Shown: positions 26,772-36,386 of the stretch, piece after piece
Position numbering within the stretch: the stretch's first letter is position 1
Layout: each line of letters begins with the position of its first letter
NCBI GenBank assembly: GCA_002238485.1
Contig: MPMG01000001.1
Coordinates: forward strand, 434,001 to 498,000
Origin: Chloroflexi bacterium bin20
Lineage (GTDB): Bacteria; Chloroflexota; Anaerolineae; Aggregatilineales; Phototrophicaceae
Length of the DNA: 64,000 bases
Direction of reading: 5' to 3'
The notes under the pieces: model-generated
Seen by the model: the letters and a program-made list of their open reading frames with translations, nothing else
Databases searched by the model: none
What the model was told of the DNA's origin: nothing
Program-made: the position numbers and the translations under genes

Positions 26772-27736
26772 CCGCCCCTCTCCAGCAGCTTGTCAATCAC
26801 CAGCATATTGGCGACAGCGTCATTGGGCGAGAAGCGCGGCGCTCGTCCCCGCTGCAGCGCATCGGCGAAGTCCTCGACCATCAGCTGATAATGATCGACA
26901 GCCGGGATGCGATGTTCGCTGTAGTCGTCGCCGCGCCAATGCTGGACGGTGGTTTCGGCGTTCTTGTCGGGCACGAAGCTGGCCGGCACGCGGATCATGC
27001 CTGCTGTGCCTTTGATCGTATAACTGTGTTCACGATAGGCGCGCAGACCGCAGTGGAAACTGCCGATGATGCCCGAAGGAAAATGCAACGCGCCCGCAAG
27101 CGCCTCGTCCACGCCGGTCGCCGCGCCGATTTCTTTGCTGGCTGTTGCCTGGCTGGGTTCTTCGCCGGTCATGAAGCGCATCAAATTGACGCAGTAGCAG
27201 CCCACATCCATCAGCGCGCCACCTGCCAGCGGCTTGCTCAAGCGGATGTTGGCGGCATCGCTGATGGGGAAGGTGAAGGCGCTGCTGACAAGCCGCATGT
27301 CGCCAATGCCGCCTTCGGCAATGATCTGCTTGACTTCTGCATGCTGCGGATGAAAACGATACATGAATGCTTCTGCCAGCAAGACATCTCGCTCGGCAAA
27401 GGCATCGACGATCGATTGCGCTTCGGCAGCGTCACTGGCGAAAGGCTTTTCACAAAGTGTGGGGATGCCGGCTTCTGCGCATTTGATGCTCCACTCGGCG
27501 TGCAGGCTGTTGGGCAGCGGAATGTAAATGGCGTCAAGTTCTGCATCGGCCAGCAAGTCTTCGTAACTGCCGTGAGCGCGCGGGATATTCTGTTCGGCTG
27601 CGAAAGCTTGGGCGCTGGCCAGCGACCGACTGCCCACGGCCGCGACTACGCCATTATGCGAGGCATGGATGGCCGGGATGACTCGCCGGCCGATATTGGC
27701 TGTGCTCAATATGCCCCAGCGCACTGATTCGCCCAT
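26768..27736 (-). CDS. Gfo/Idh/MocA family oxidoreductase
   Basis: The 322-residue protein has an N-terminal NAD(P) fold ([18 protein letters not shown]) and the family EKP motif in [10 protein letters not shown], followed by the C-terminal beta-sheet substrate domain with the conserved YRFHPQH and [11 protein letters not shown] (here [10 protein letters not shown]). Such enzymes oxidise or reduce hydroxyls of sugars and inositols. The substrate is unknown. It is not linked to the binding-protein gene that follows upstream across 36 bp. Confidence 0.9.
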   Translation of the reverse strand: MGESVRWGILSTANIGRRVIPAIHASHNGVVAAVGSRSLASAQAFAAEQNIPRAHGSYEDLLADAELDAIYIPLPNSLHAEWSIKCAEAGIPTLCEKPFASDAAEAQSIVDAFAERDVLLAEAFMYRFHPQHAEVKQIIAEGGIGDMRLVSSAFTFPISDAANIRLSKPLAGGALMDVGCYCVNLMRFMTGEEPSQATASKEIGAATGVDEALAGALHFPSGIIGSFHCGLRAYREHSYTIKGTAGMIRVPASFVPDKNAETTVQHWRGDDYSEHRIPAVDHYQLMVEDFADALQRGRAPRFSPNDAVANMLVIDKLLERGG

Positions 27737-27772
27737 GTCCGCCCCCCTTGTTTAGCCTGCCTGCACGAAAAT

Positions 27773-28543
27773 CTATACCCATTGCGCGATGAGTCTAGCC
27801 AGTTCACCCTCGTTACGCAACTGCTCGAGCGCTGCTTCTATCAACTGCCAGGCATCGTGATTGTCGCGGCGCACGGCGATGGCGTAGAGATCGTACGTGA
27901 TGAATTGGCTGGCGGACGACCATTGGCTGTGCCCCCGTTGGTAGAGTCGATAGGTCAGATTGTCGATCAGAGCGGCATCGGCATGACCCAGGCGCAGGGC
28001 ATCCAGCGCGTACTCTGACAATTCGTAAGGCAGGCGCTGAACCGCCACCCCGTCGGCAGACCAACCGTGCAAAATGCTGTCGGCGCTGCTGGCATATTCA
28101 ATGGCGATGCGCTTGCCTATCAGATTCTCGATAGCCAACGGGGACGAATCGGCAGCAGATACCAAAACCAGTCCATTGTTGAAATAGGCGCTGGAATAAC
28201 GCACATCGTCTGTCCGCGCTGCATCGATGGGCAGGGACGATACCAGCGCATCGACTTCGCCGCTGATGAGCGCGTCGTACAGGCTGTAAAAGCCGATGTT
28301 GCGATACTGCGCTGGCAAGCCGATTTCCCGCGCGATTGCAGCAGCCATGTCGATATCCAATCCGCGCAAGCTGCCGCCATCGTCCAGGGCAAAGGGCGGA
28401 TAGCTGGCATCCACGCCGATGCGGATCGCGCCAGTCGGGAAGGCTCGCTTGCGGTCGGGCCTTATACTATGCAAGACTGTCGCCAAGAAAAGCGCGACTG
28501 CCAGCGCTGTGATAACTAACAAGCTGAATGCGCGCCGCTGCAT
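27773..28543 (-). CDS. Membrane-anchored solute-binding protein, amino acid type
   Basis: The 256-residue protein has an N-terminal hydrophobic anchor (residues about 7-27) without a lipobox Cys, then a periplasmic-binding-protein type 2 domain: IRIGVDASYPPFA, GLDIDMAAAIA, and GEVDALVSSLPI. The ATG at 28543 overlaps the preceding gene's TGA (TGATG), which fixes the start well inside the longer frame. No permease or ATPase lies nearby, so it is an orphan receptor-like protein. It is coupled to a glycosidase-like gene, which hints at sensing or capturing a product outside the membrane. Confidence 0.8.
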   Translation of the reverse strand: MQRRAFSLLVITALAVALFLATVLHSIRPDRKRAFPTGAIRIGVDASYPPFALDDGGSLRGLDIDMAAAIAREIGLPAQYRNIGFYSLYDALISGEVDALVSSLPIDAARTDDVRYSSAYFNNGLVLVSAADSSPLAIENLIGKRIAIEYASSADSILHGWSADGVAVQRLPYELSEYALDALRLGHADAALIDNLTYRLYQRGHSQWSSASQFITYDLYAIAVRRDNHDAWQLIEAALEQLRNEGELARLIAQWV

Positions 28544-29715
28544 CAGATGTCCCCCGGCGGTGGCAGCCAAAGCGATTCCTTCGCAGCCCAGCCGCGAGCA
28601 TAGGTTTGCAATTCGAAAAAGACGGGTTTGGGCAAGAACTCCGGGTTGATCAACGTGTAGCCATCGGGATAGCCGCGCAGATCGGCCGGGTAGCGCAGCG
28701 CCCAGATACACAGCGCCTCCAGCCAATCCCAGTGCTCTTCGGCGTATTGATAAGCGCGTATGGTATACGCAGCGCGTTGGGACGGACGGACGGCATGCAG
28801 CCAGCGCGCATGATCGTTCCAGCCGCTTTCGGTGATATAGATTGGCTTGTCGCTGTCGCCTTGGTCGATCATGATCTGGCGCAACAGCTCGACTCGCCGA
28901 AAGTTGAGGCGGCCTGGATGTGGTGGGGCGTCCGGGGCATCGCGGAAGCCGTAGGTGTGCACGGCCAGCGCATCAAAATGTGCCTGCGCGCCAAGTCGAT
29001 ACAAGGCGGTCAAAAAGTCGAGTTCATTGAGCCCGACTCCGCTCCTGGAATTTTCCAGCGTCGGCGCAAGTGCTCCGGCCAGCACAACGACGGCAGGATG
29101 GGCTTGCTTGACGCGCGAATAGGTCTCTGTCAGCAAGTCGGCATAGCGGGTCGGGTCGGCAGGCTGGAAACCCCATTCGACGCTGAGATTTGGTTCGTTC
29201 CAAATGATGATGTGCTGGATGTCTGCGGCATAGCGAGCGGCGAATGCGGCGGCATATTCGGCGAATTCCTTGAATGCGGCGTCGGGCAGTCTCGTCAATG
29301 GTGTGCCAACGGGACGCGCCCAGTCTGGCGCCAAACCCAGCCGCGCGATAATGCGCAGACCTTGCAGCCGCGCCAGACGCACGATGTGGTCGCTTTGCGC
29401 CCAGTCGTACTTGCCTTCCTGTGACTCGACATAGGCCCATGGAAAAAACTGCACGATGCTGGCTGCGCCCAGCTGTCGCGTCATTTCCAGCGAACGCAAG
29501 ATCTTCGCAGTTTCGACTTCGTTTTCCAGCAGCGTATGCACGCAGACCTGCGGCTTTTGCGTTTGCACGAAATGCTGGGAAAGGACGAGCGGCTGTTCCT
29601 GCGGTGGCGTGGTCCCTGCCCTGCCCAGCGCAAGCCAGCCCAAGCCAGCCAGCAGGATAATCGCCAGCAACCTGGACAAATGCCTGCGTTTCTTGCGGGA
29701 CAAGCGATGTGACAA
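28543..29715 (-). CDS. Glycoside hydrolase-like (GH-A clan) membrane-anchored protein
   Basis: After a basic segment and one transmembrane helix, the protein has a TIM-barrel glycosidase pattern: IIWNEPNLSVEW (acid/base Glu after Asn) and, about 90 residues on, IYITESGW (nucleophile Glu). These resemble GH39 and GH5-type clan A enzymes. The start is doubtful. An ATG at 29781 shares the GCATGC palindrome with the divergent gene's start and would span that gene's promoter, while TTG at 29715 begins just before the SRKKRR anchor; I use the latter. It is coupled to the orphan binding protein. The substrate is unknown. Confidence 0.75.
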   Translation of the reverse strand: MSHRLSRKKRRHLSRLLAIILLAGLGWLALGRAGTTPPQEQPLVLSQHFVQTQKPQVCVHTLLENEVETAKILRSLEMTRQLGAASIVQFFPWAYVESQEGKYDWAQSDHIVRLARLQGLRIIARLGLAPDWARPVGTPLTRLPDAAFKEFAEYAAAFAARYAADIQHIIIWNEPNLSVEWGFQPADPTRYADLLTETYSRVKQAHPAVVVLAGALAPTLENSRSGVGLNELDFLTALYRLGAQAHFDALAVHTYGFRDAPDAPPHPGRLNFRRVELLRQIMIDQGDSDKPIYITESGWNDHARWLHAVRPSQRAAYTIRAYQYAEEHWDWLEALCIWALRYPADLRGYPDGYTLINPEFLPKPVFFELQTYARGWAAKESLWLPPPGDI

Positions 29716-29737
29716 GGCAGCGGCTTTCGGGTAAAAT
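29709..29737 (+). promoter_or_regulatory. Predicted promoter of the sulfotransferase-like gene
   Basis: GTGACA (29709-29714) and TAAAAT (29732-29737) are 17 bases apart, each one mismatch from the sigma-70 consensus. The start would fall near 29744, leaving about 36 bases with AGGAAAGGA ahead of the ATG at 29780. Confidence 0.65.
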
Positions 29738-29779
29738 GCTGATGTTGGCACGGCGAATACAGAAACAGGAAAGGATGGC

Positions 29780-30514
29780 ATGCCGCAGCGAATCATAGCG
29801 ATGTGGTCGGGTCCGCGCAATATCTCGACAGCGCTGATGCGCTCGTGGAGCAGCCGCAGCGACACGCGCGTGGTGGACGAGCCCTTTTATGCCCATTACT
29901 TGCTGTCTACCGGTTACGAGCATCCTGGCGCTGACGAGATCATCCGCAGCTACTCCACCGATTGGCGCGTCATTATCGACCAGTTGCTGTGCAGGCGGGG
30001 GGATTCTGCAATTGCGTATCACAAGCATATGACGCATCACATGCTGCCGCATATTGAAAGAAATTGGCTGGGCAAGGTATCAAACAGCTTCCTCATCCGA
30101 GAACCGCGGCGGATGCTGCTTTCGCTGGTGAAAGTGATTCCTGAGCCGCGCCTGGAGCAGACCGGCTTGCCCCAGCAGGTGGAGCTCTTTGAGTCTGTCT
30201 GCGAGATGTCTGGGATGGTCCCGCCGGTGATCGACGCGCGCGATGTCTTGTTGCAGCCAGGTGTTATGCTGCGTCGCTTGTGTTGCGCGCTGGATCTGCC
30301 CTATGACGACTGCATGCTTGGCTGGGCGGCGGGCAAGCGCGATACAGATGGAATTTGGGCGAAGCATTGGTACGGCGCAGTCGAACGTTCGACTGGCTTC
30401 GCTCCTTACCAAGAGGACGACAGTCCCCTGCCCGACCAGCTGCGCGGATTGCTGGAGGCCTGTCAGCCGCTCTATGACAAACTGGCGCATCACCGCATCT
30501 GTCCAGGTGAATGA
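29780..30514 (+). CDS. Sulfotransferase-like P-loop protein
   Basis: The 244-residue protein starts with IIAMWSGPRNISTALMRSW, where the GPRNIST loop corresponds to the PAPS phosphate-binding loop of sulfotransferases. It also has DEPFYAHYLL, a second phosphate-contact-like segment FLIREPRRMLLSL, and VIDARDVLLQP. The same domain is found N-terminal to a class IV aminotransferase in plant proteins annotated as branched-chain aminotransferase-like (from memory), and here the next gene encodes that second part with an ATGA overlap. Sulfotransferase activity itself is not shown; the donor and acceptor are unknown. Confidence 0.75.
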   Translation: MPQRIIAMWSGPRNISTALMRSWSSRSDTRVVDEPFYAHYLLSTGYEHPGADEIIRSYSTDWRVIIDQLLCRRGDSAIAYHKHMTHHMLPHIERNWLGKVSNSFLIREPRRMLLSLVKVIPEPRLEQTGLPQQVELFESVCEMSGMVPPVIDARDVLLQPGVMLRRLCCALDLPYDDCMLGWAAGKRDTDGIWAKHWYGAVERSTGFAPYQEDDSPLPDQLRGLLEACQPLYDKLAHHRICPGE

Positions 30515-31431
30515 TGAAACAAGCCTATAACCCCAAGAACCGCGATCTGCTCGTCAATATCAATGGCGACCTGATTCATCGAGATGTCGCTGGCATCAGC
30601 CCTTTCGATTCGGCAGTGCAGGGCGGCGATGCCGTGTGGGAAGGGCTAAGGCTTTATCAGGGGCGCATCTTCAAGCTGATCCCGCATCTGGACCGTCTGC
30701 GCGATTCTGCCAAAGCCATGGCTTTCGCCGAGATCCCCAGCCATGACGCCATCATCGCCGAAATCCGCAAGACATTGGCCGCCAACGAGATGACCGACGG
30801 CGTGCACATTCGTTTGACGTTGAGCCGCGGTGTCAAATATACTAGCGGCATGGATACGCGCCTGAATACCAGCGGGCCGACGCTCATCGTGCTGGCCGAG
30901 CACAAATCGCCCGTTTATGACAAGAGCGGCATCCGCCTCATTACATCGGGCATCCGGCGTATCCCGCCCGACTGCGTCGACCAAAATATCCACAGTTGCA
31001 ACCTGATCAACTCAATTTTGGCGAAGATCGAGGCGAATGCGGCAGGCATGGACGATGCCTTGATGCTGGATTATCAAGGCTATGTCGCGGAAACGAACGC
31101 CACCCATGTATTCATCGTGCGCGATGGCGTCGTGCAAACATCGGATACCGGCAACTGCCCGGAAGGCATCACGCGCTCGGCTGTGCTGGAGATCTGCGCC
31201 GCCGCCGATATCGCCTGCCAGGTGAAAAACTTGTCGCTTAGCGAGGTCTATCGCGCTGACGAGATGTTCTGCACGGGCACGATGGGCGAGCTTGCGCCCG
31301 TGGTCGAGCTGGATGGCAGACAGATCGGCCGTGGCAAAACCGGCGAGATGACGCAAGTCCTGAGCAAGCTGTTTCGCAGGCGTACGCAAACGGAAGGCTA
31401 TCCAGTGGTGGATATGACGTCCGCCAGCTAG
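30511..31431 (+). CDS. Class IV aminotransferase-like protein lacking the PLP lysine
   Basis: The 306-residue protein follows the branched-chain/D-amino acid aminotransferase fold: GGDAVWEGLRLYQGRIFKL, HLDRLRDSAKAM, GYVAETNATHVFIV, GITRSAVLEI and CTGTMGELAPVV. At the position where class IV enzymes have the Schiff-base Lys (IKSLN), this one reads NIHSCN with His161 (codon CAC, 30991-30993). It therefore may not transaminate in the usual way. It overlaps the sulfotransferase-like gene by four bases; a second ATG at 30514 is an alternative start. The homologous plant fusion argues for a joint function. Confidence 0.85.
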   Translation: MMKQAYNPKNRDLLVNINGDLIHRDVAGISPFDSAVQGGDAVWEGLRLYQGRIFKLIPHLDRLRDSAKAMAFAEIPSHDAIIAEIRKTLAANEMTDGVHIRLTLSRGVKYTSGMDTRLNTSGPTLIVLAEHKSPVYDKSGIRLITSGIRRIPPDCVDQNIHSCNLINSILAKIEANAAGMDDALMLDYQGYVAETNATHVFIVRDGVVQTSDTGNCPEGITRSAVLEICAAADIACQVKNLSLSEVYRADEMFCTGTMGELAPVVELDGRQIGRGKTGEMTQVLSKLFRRRTQTEGYPVVDMTSAS

Positions 31432-31475
31432 ACTCATTGGAATCAATCCCAAATCGCAGAGAGGAGCGATACTCG

Positions 31476-33743
31476 ATGTCGGATTTCTCATTTGTAGGCA
31501 AACCCACCCCCATGATCGATGGACCCGCCAAGATCACGGGCAACCTGAAATATACGGGCGACCTCAAGCTGACAGGCATGCTGCATGCTCGCTTCGTTTT
31601 GAGCACGTATGCGCACGCCACCATCAATGGCATTGACAGCAGCGCGGCTTTGGCAGCGCTCGGTGTGAGATCAGTTTTGACGGCCGATGACTTGCCCAAT
31701 GTCGTACCGTCGTCACGAGCAAAACTGATGTTGGCGCGCGACCGCGTCATCTTCGTCGGGCAGCCGGTCGCTATCGTGCTGGCCGAAACGCCGGCCGCCG
31801 CGGCTGATGGCGCAGAATTGGTGGAGATCGACTATGAACCGCTGACGGCGGTAACGTCTATGGATGCGGCTGTGGCAGAAGGCGCGCCCGTCATCTGGCC
31901 GCAAGGCATCCCCACCGGCGCGGAAGACGAAGCAGCTCATGGCGCGGATACAGGCGGTGAATCCGAAACGGAAGAGGCAGAAGCATCCAACATTGCCGGC
32001 AAGACGCACATGCAGACGGGCGATATCGCGGCTGCTTTTGACAAAGCGGCTGTCGTTGTCGAGCGGGTTTTCGAAACGCCCATGGTGCATCAAAGTTCTA
32101 TCGAAACGCAGGGCTGGGTCGTGCAGCCCAACCCGGTTACCGGTGGCGCAACCATGTGGGGCAGCTTGCAGTCGCCTTTTGGCGCGCGCCAGGATGTTGC
32201 CGATGTGCTGGGCGTGCCCGAGTCGGATGTTACGGTGTATGGCATGCCGGTGGGCGGCGCATTTGGGGCGAAGTTTGGTTTGTACGAGCCGCTTATCGCG
32301 CTGGTTGCCGCGAAGGTGGGCAAGCCCGTCAGCCTCATCCTGACGCGCAGTGAAGAGCTGCTGACGACCAATCCCGCGCCGGCGCTGCGTCTGCATGGCA
32401 AGTTGGGCTTCGCCAAAGACGGCACGTTGCTGGCCATGCAATCGGATGTGACAGCCGATACAGGCGTTTATCCCAGCGGCCTGGGCGGCTTCGCGGCGAT
32501 GCAATTCGCCAGTTTTTATCCCTGCGAGAATCTGCTGCTGGAATCAACCAATGTGGTCACCAACAAGCAGTCGGTAGGCGCTTACCGCGCGCCGACTTCG
32601 CCAACTGCGTTTATGGCGGTCGAAACGCTATTTGATGAAGCCGCCGCAGAGCTGGGCATGGATCCGGTGGAGTTGCGCCTGAAAAATGCAGCCCGCACCG
32701 GCGATCCTGCGCCCGATGGCAGCGAATTTGCGCCTATCGGCATGGTCGAGACTTTGGAAGCCGCCAAACAGCATCCCTTGTGGCAAAACCGCGAGTCGGC
32801 ACGCAAACAAGGGCGAGGCGTCGGCGTGGCGATCGGTGGCTGGATGGGCGGCCTGGAGCCCGGCGCGGCTGTCTGCAAGCTCAACCGCGATGGCGTGCTG
32901 CAAGTGCAGATTGGCACAGCCGATCTCAGCGGGACGCCGACCACATTTGCGATGCTGGCAGCCGAAGCCTATGGCGTTGCGCCCGACAAAGTGCGCTTCG
33001 TCTACAGCGATACCGACAGCGCTCCGTATGGCGGTGGCGTCGGCGGCAGCAAGACTACCTATACGCTGGGCAACGCCGTCATCCGCGCGGCCGAAGATGC
33101 CCGCCGTCAAACGTTCGCCATCGCCGCGGAAGAGTTTGAAGTTTCTGCCGAAGACCTGGAAATCGTGGATGGCCGGGTGCAGGTGCGTGGCTTCCCCGAT
33201 CGGTCAATCAGCCTGGGCGAGATTGCTGGCAAAGCCATGACCTTCGGCGGCCGTTACGAGCCGGTGCACGGCAGTGGCAGCCAAGCCATAACCGACCGCG
33301 CGCCATCGTTCTGCGCGCAGATCGCCGAGGTCGAGGTGGACGAAGAGACCGGCGATGTCAACCTGCTGAACCTGGCAGTTGTGCAAGAAGTTGGACGCGC
33401 CATCAATCCGCTGGCGGTGCAAGGGCAGATGCAAGGTGGCGCTGTGCAGGGCGTCGGCTGGGCGCTCTTCGAAGAGATGCGCTATGACGATGACGGGCAA
33501 CTGCTGTCTGGCTCGTGGATGGATTATGCCATGCCCGATGCTGTGCAAGCCGCGCCAATTCACACGCAGATCGTCGAGGTGCCCTCGCGGAGCGGTCCCT
33601 TTGGCGCGCGTGGCGTGGGCGAGCCGCCCGTTATCCCCACCGTGGCCGCGATCGCCAATGCTGTTGCGCATGCAACTGGCGTACGCATGACCCAGACGCC
33701 GATGACCGGTCCGCGCGTCCTAGAGGCGCTGTCTGAGCGCTAA
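31476..33743 (+). CDS. Xanthine dehydrogenase family molybdopterin-binding subunit, standalone
   Basis: The 755-residue protein has the N-terminal hammerhead domain and the two molybdopterin domains of the xanthine oxidase/CO dehydrogenase large subunit: VGGAFGAKFG, VGAYRAPTSPTAF, SGTPTTFAM, GGGVGGSKTTY and the C-terminal GARGVGEPP with the active-site Glu. Start ATG 31476 follows GAGAGGAG. No FAD or 2Fe-2S subunit and no maturation factor is in the window, although these enzymes normally need both electron-transfer subunits. Residues 149-171 are an unusually acidic insert. The substrate cannot be named. Confidence 0.88.
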   Translation: MSDFSFVGKPTPMIDGPAKITGNLKYTGDLKLTGMLHARFVLSTYAHATINGIDSSAALAALGVRSVLTADDLPNVVPSSRAKLMLARDRVIFVGQPVAIVLAETPAAAADGAELVEIDYEPLTAVTSMDAAVAEGAPVIWPQGIPTGAEDEAAHGADTGGESETEEAEASNIAGKTHMQTGDIAAAFDKAAVVVERVFETPMVHQSSIETQGWVVQPNPVTGGATMWGSLQSPFGARQDVADVLGVPESDVTVYGMPVGGAFGAKFGLYEPLIALVAAKVGKPVSLILTRSEELLTTNPAPALRLHGKLGFAKDGTLLAMQSDVTADTGVYPSGLGGFAAMQFASFYPCENLLLESTNVVTNKQSVGAYRAPTSPTAFMAVETLFDEAAAELGMDPVELRLKNAARTGDPAPDGSEFAPIGMVETLEAAKQHPLWQNRESARKQGRGVGVAIGGWMGGLEPGAAVCKLNRDGVLQVQIGTADLSGTPTTFAMLAAEAYGVAPDKVRFVYSDTDSAPYGGGVGGSKTTYTLGNAVIRAAEDARRQTFAIAAEEFEVSAEDLEIVDGRVQVRGFPDRSISLGEIAGKAMTFGGRYEPVHGSGSQAITDRAPSFCAQIAEVEVDEETGDVNLLNLAVVQEVGRAINPLAVQGQMQGGAVQGVGWALFEEMRYDDDGQLLSGSWMDYAMPDAVQAAPIHTQIVEVPSRSGPFGARGVGEPPVIPTVAAIANAVAHATGVRMTQTPMTGPRVLEALSER

Positions 33744-33750
33744 GTCATTA

Positions 33751-33800
33751 CTAGGAAGTACAGCGAAGCCCACAAACCGTGGGCTTTTATTATCTCCTAG
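33751..33800. terminator. Bidirectional terminator between convergent genes
   Basis: AAGCCCAC (33766-33773) pairs with GTGGGCTT (33779-33786) around AAACC, followed by TTATT. An outer pair CTAGGA (33751-33756) / TCCTAG (33795-33800) extends the structure. It lies between the stops of the molybdopterin subunit and the SDR gene and could serve both strands. Confidence 0.8.
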
Positions 33801-33813
33801 CGAGGCAGGGACT

Positions 33814-34587
33814 TTAACTCAGCTTGCCGCCGTCAATTGCTAGCACCTGCCCGGTGATCCAACTGGCGTAATCGGATGCGAAGAAAACGACGCCGTTGGC
33901 GATATCTTCGGCGCTGCCCAGCCGCTTCAAGGCGAAGCGATTGACCAGCGCGCGCTGACCGTCTTTGCCGTAGGATTCGAATTGGCGGATGGAATTGGGA
34001 TTGGAGAGAACAAAGCCCGGCGCGATGTTGTTTACCGTGATCTGCCACTCGCCCAACTCGTGCGCCAGTTGACGGGTCAAGCCGATCTGCGCTGCCTTCG
34101 CCGAAGCATAGGCCTGGATGCCAGTCAGACTGACGCCCAAGCCGGCGCCGCTGGAGATGTTGATGATACGGCCAAAGCGCGCAGCTTTCATGGACGGCGC
34201 GACAGCCTGGGTGAAATAAAAGGCGCCGCGCGCATTGACCTCGAAGATGCTGTTCCAGTCTTCCTCGCTGATCTCTTCCAGCGGACGACCGACTTGCCCC
34301 AAAACGCCGCCGGCATTGTTGACCAGGATGTGCACAGGACCATCGGTCGCAATCACCTCGTCCACCAGCCCAAAAACTGCGTCCCGCTCGCGCACATCGA
34401 CGCCGCGCGCCTGACACTTGCCGCCCTCTGCCTGGCATATTGCCGCCGTTTCTGCCAGTTCGTCCGCCAGCACATCGCAGCTCCACACGGATGCGCCCCG
34501 TCTAGCCAATGCCAGGCTGATCGCGCGTCCAAATCCGTGCGCCGCCCCGGTTACGATGGCGGTTTTGCCAGCAAAATTGATGTTCAT
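33814..34587 (-). CDS. Short-chain dehydrogenase/reductase
   Basis: The 257-residue protein is a classical SDR: TGAAHGFGRAIS cofactor loop (residues 14-25), NNAG at about 91, catalytic Ser in INISSGAG, and YASAK with the catalytic Tyr and Lys. An acidic residue after the second strand (CDVLAD) suggests NAD preference. It overlaps the ketopantoate-reductase-like gene by four bases, so both are one unit with the creatininase-like gene. The alcohol or ketone substrate is unknown. Confidence 0.92.
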   Translation of the reverse strand: MNINFAGKTAIVTGAAHGFGRAISLALARRGASVWSCDVLADELAETAAICQAEGGKCQARGVDVRERDAVFGLVDEVIATDGPVHILVNNAGGVLGQVGRPLEEISEEDWNSIFEVNARGAFYFTQAVAPSMKAARFGRIINISSGAGLGVSLTGIQAYASAKAAQIGLTRQLAHELGEWQITVNNIAPGFVLSNPNSIRQFESYGKDGQRALVNRFALKRLGSAEDIANGVVFFASDYASWITGQVLAIDGGKLS

Positions 34588-35591
34588 GAGAACTCCGTCT
34601 GCAAGTCTTCCAGGTTTTTGAGGGACTGCTCGCGCAGGCCATTTTCAATCTCGCCGATCATGGCTATCCAGCGACGCGTCAAAGGCATGTCCATGTCAGT
34701 TGCTTCGGCTTGAGCCAGCAGCGGCACGTACATGGAAACTTCTGTCGCGCGTTTGCGAACAGCCAGATCGCGCCAAATGCCGCTGTGCGTCTTTGCCGAC
34801 AGCTTGTTGAAAGCCACCAGCGCATCGAGAGATCGGGCTATGCCGGCCTGATCGTCGGCCTGAAAAAGCGCCGGTTCAAAGCCATTGAAGCCCAGCGGCG
34901 TGATGCCCAGCTTATCCGCCAGCCAGACGATTTCTTGCGCGGCGCGGATGTAGAGCGGACGAAAATGCGGGTCGGACAAAGCATCGGCGATAGATTCCTG
35001 CGTCAGAGCCGAGACGAATAACATGGCGCCATAGGCTTCTTTGCCCCACAAATAGCCAAATATGTTGTCGGTGAATTGCGCGTCTGGGTCGAAGTCTTGC
35101 AGCGTCTTGACCAGCTGCCGCGCGCGCTGACTATCTGCGCCGTCCAGCTCGCCAATGACGACCGCGCCACGTCCGCCAAATAGAATCTCACCCGGCGCAT
35201 GATAATCGGCGCTGAAGTTGACGAATGCGCCGACTGTGCGCTCGCGACCGACAATCTCGGCGATGGTCAATTCGTTCAAGCCATTCTGCAGCGAAACGAC
35301 GCAGCCATCATCGGCCAGAAATGGCGCAAGAGACTCGGCAGCCGCGCGCGTATGCTGCGACTTTGTGCAGAGCAAGATGGTCTGATGACGCCCCTCAAGC
35401 TGCTGTGCTGTGGCAGCCTGCGCCGAGACAGTAAATTCGTCAAGGGGTCCGCTGATTCGCAGCCCATTGTCGTTGATGGCAGCCACATGTTCTGGCACGA
35501 CATCCACGAATGCGATATCGTGCCCGGCGCGATGCAGGAATGCGCCGATTGTGCCGCCGATCGCGCCTGCGCCCCAAATCAGCATTTTCAT
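34584..35591 (-). CDS. Ketopantoate reductase family protein (PanE/ApbA-like)
   Basis: The 335-residue protein has the N-terminal MLIWGAGAIGGTIGAFLHRAG motif, CTKSQHT with the loop near the catalytic site, SLQNGLNE, and the C-terminal helical domain with AYGAMLFVSALT. The family reduces 2-oxo acids with NADPH. Pantothenate genes are not adjacent and the neighbours are catabolic, so a role in another 2-oxo acid or lactone step is more likely than CoA synthesis. It is separated by zero bases from the creatininase-like gene. Confidence 0.85.
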   Translation of the reverse strand: MKMLIWGAGAIGGTIGAFLHRAGHDIAFVDVVPEHVAAINDNGLRISGPLDEFTVSAQAATAQQLEGRHQTILLCTKSQHTRAAAESLAPFLADDGCVVSLQNGLNELTIAEIVGRERTVGAFVNFSADYHAPGEILFGGRGAVVIGELDGADSQRARQLVKTLQDFDPDAQFTDNIFGYLWGKEAYGAMLFVSALTQESIADALSDPHFRPLYIRAAQEIVWLADKLGITPLGFNGFEPALFQADDQAGIARSLDALVAFNKLSAKTHSGIWRDLAVRKRATEVSMYVPLLAQAEATDMDMPLTRRWIAMIGEIENGLREQSLKNLEDLQTEFS

Positions 35592-36293
<702 letters not shown>

Positions 36294-36386
36294 CTGCCGT
36301 CCTTTGCGACTTCGCGCGGGATTCCTGTGCGCGATTGCACTCAAGTGATAATATAGGCTGGCAGACCGCCCTGCAAGGAGATCCCC

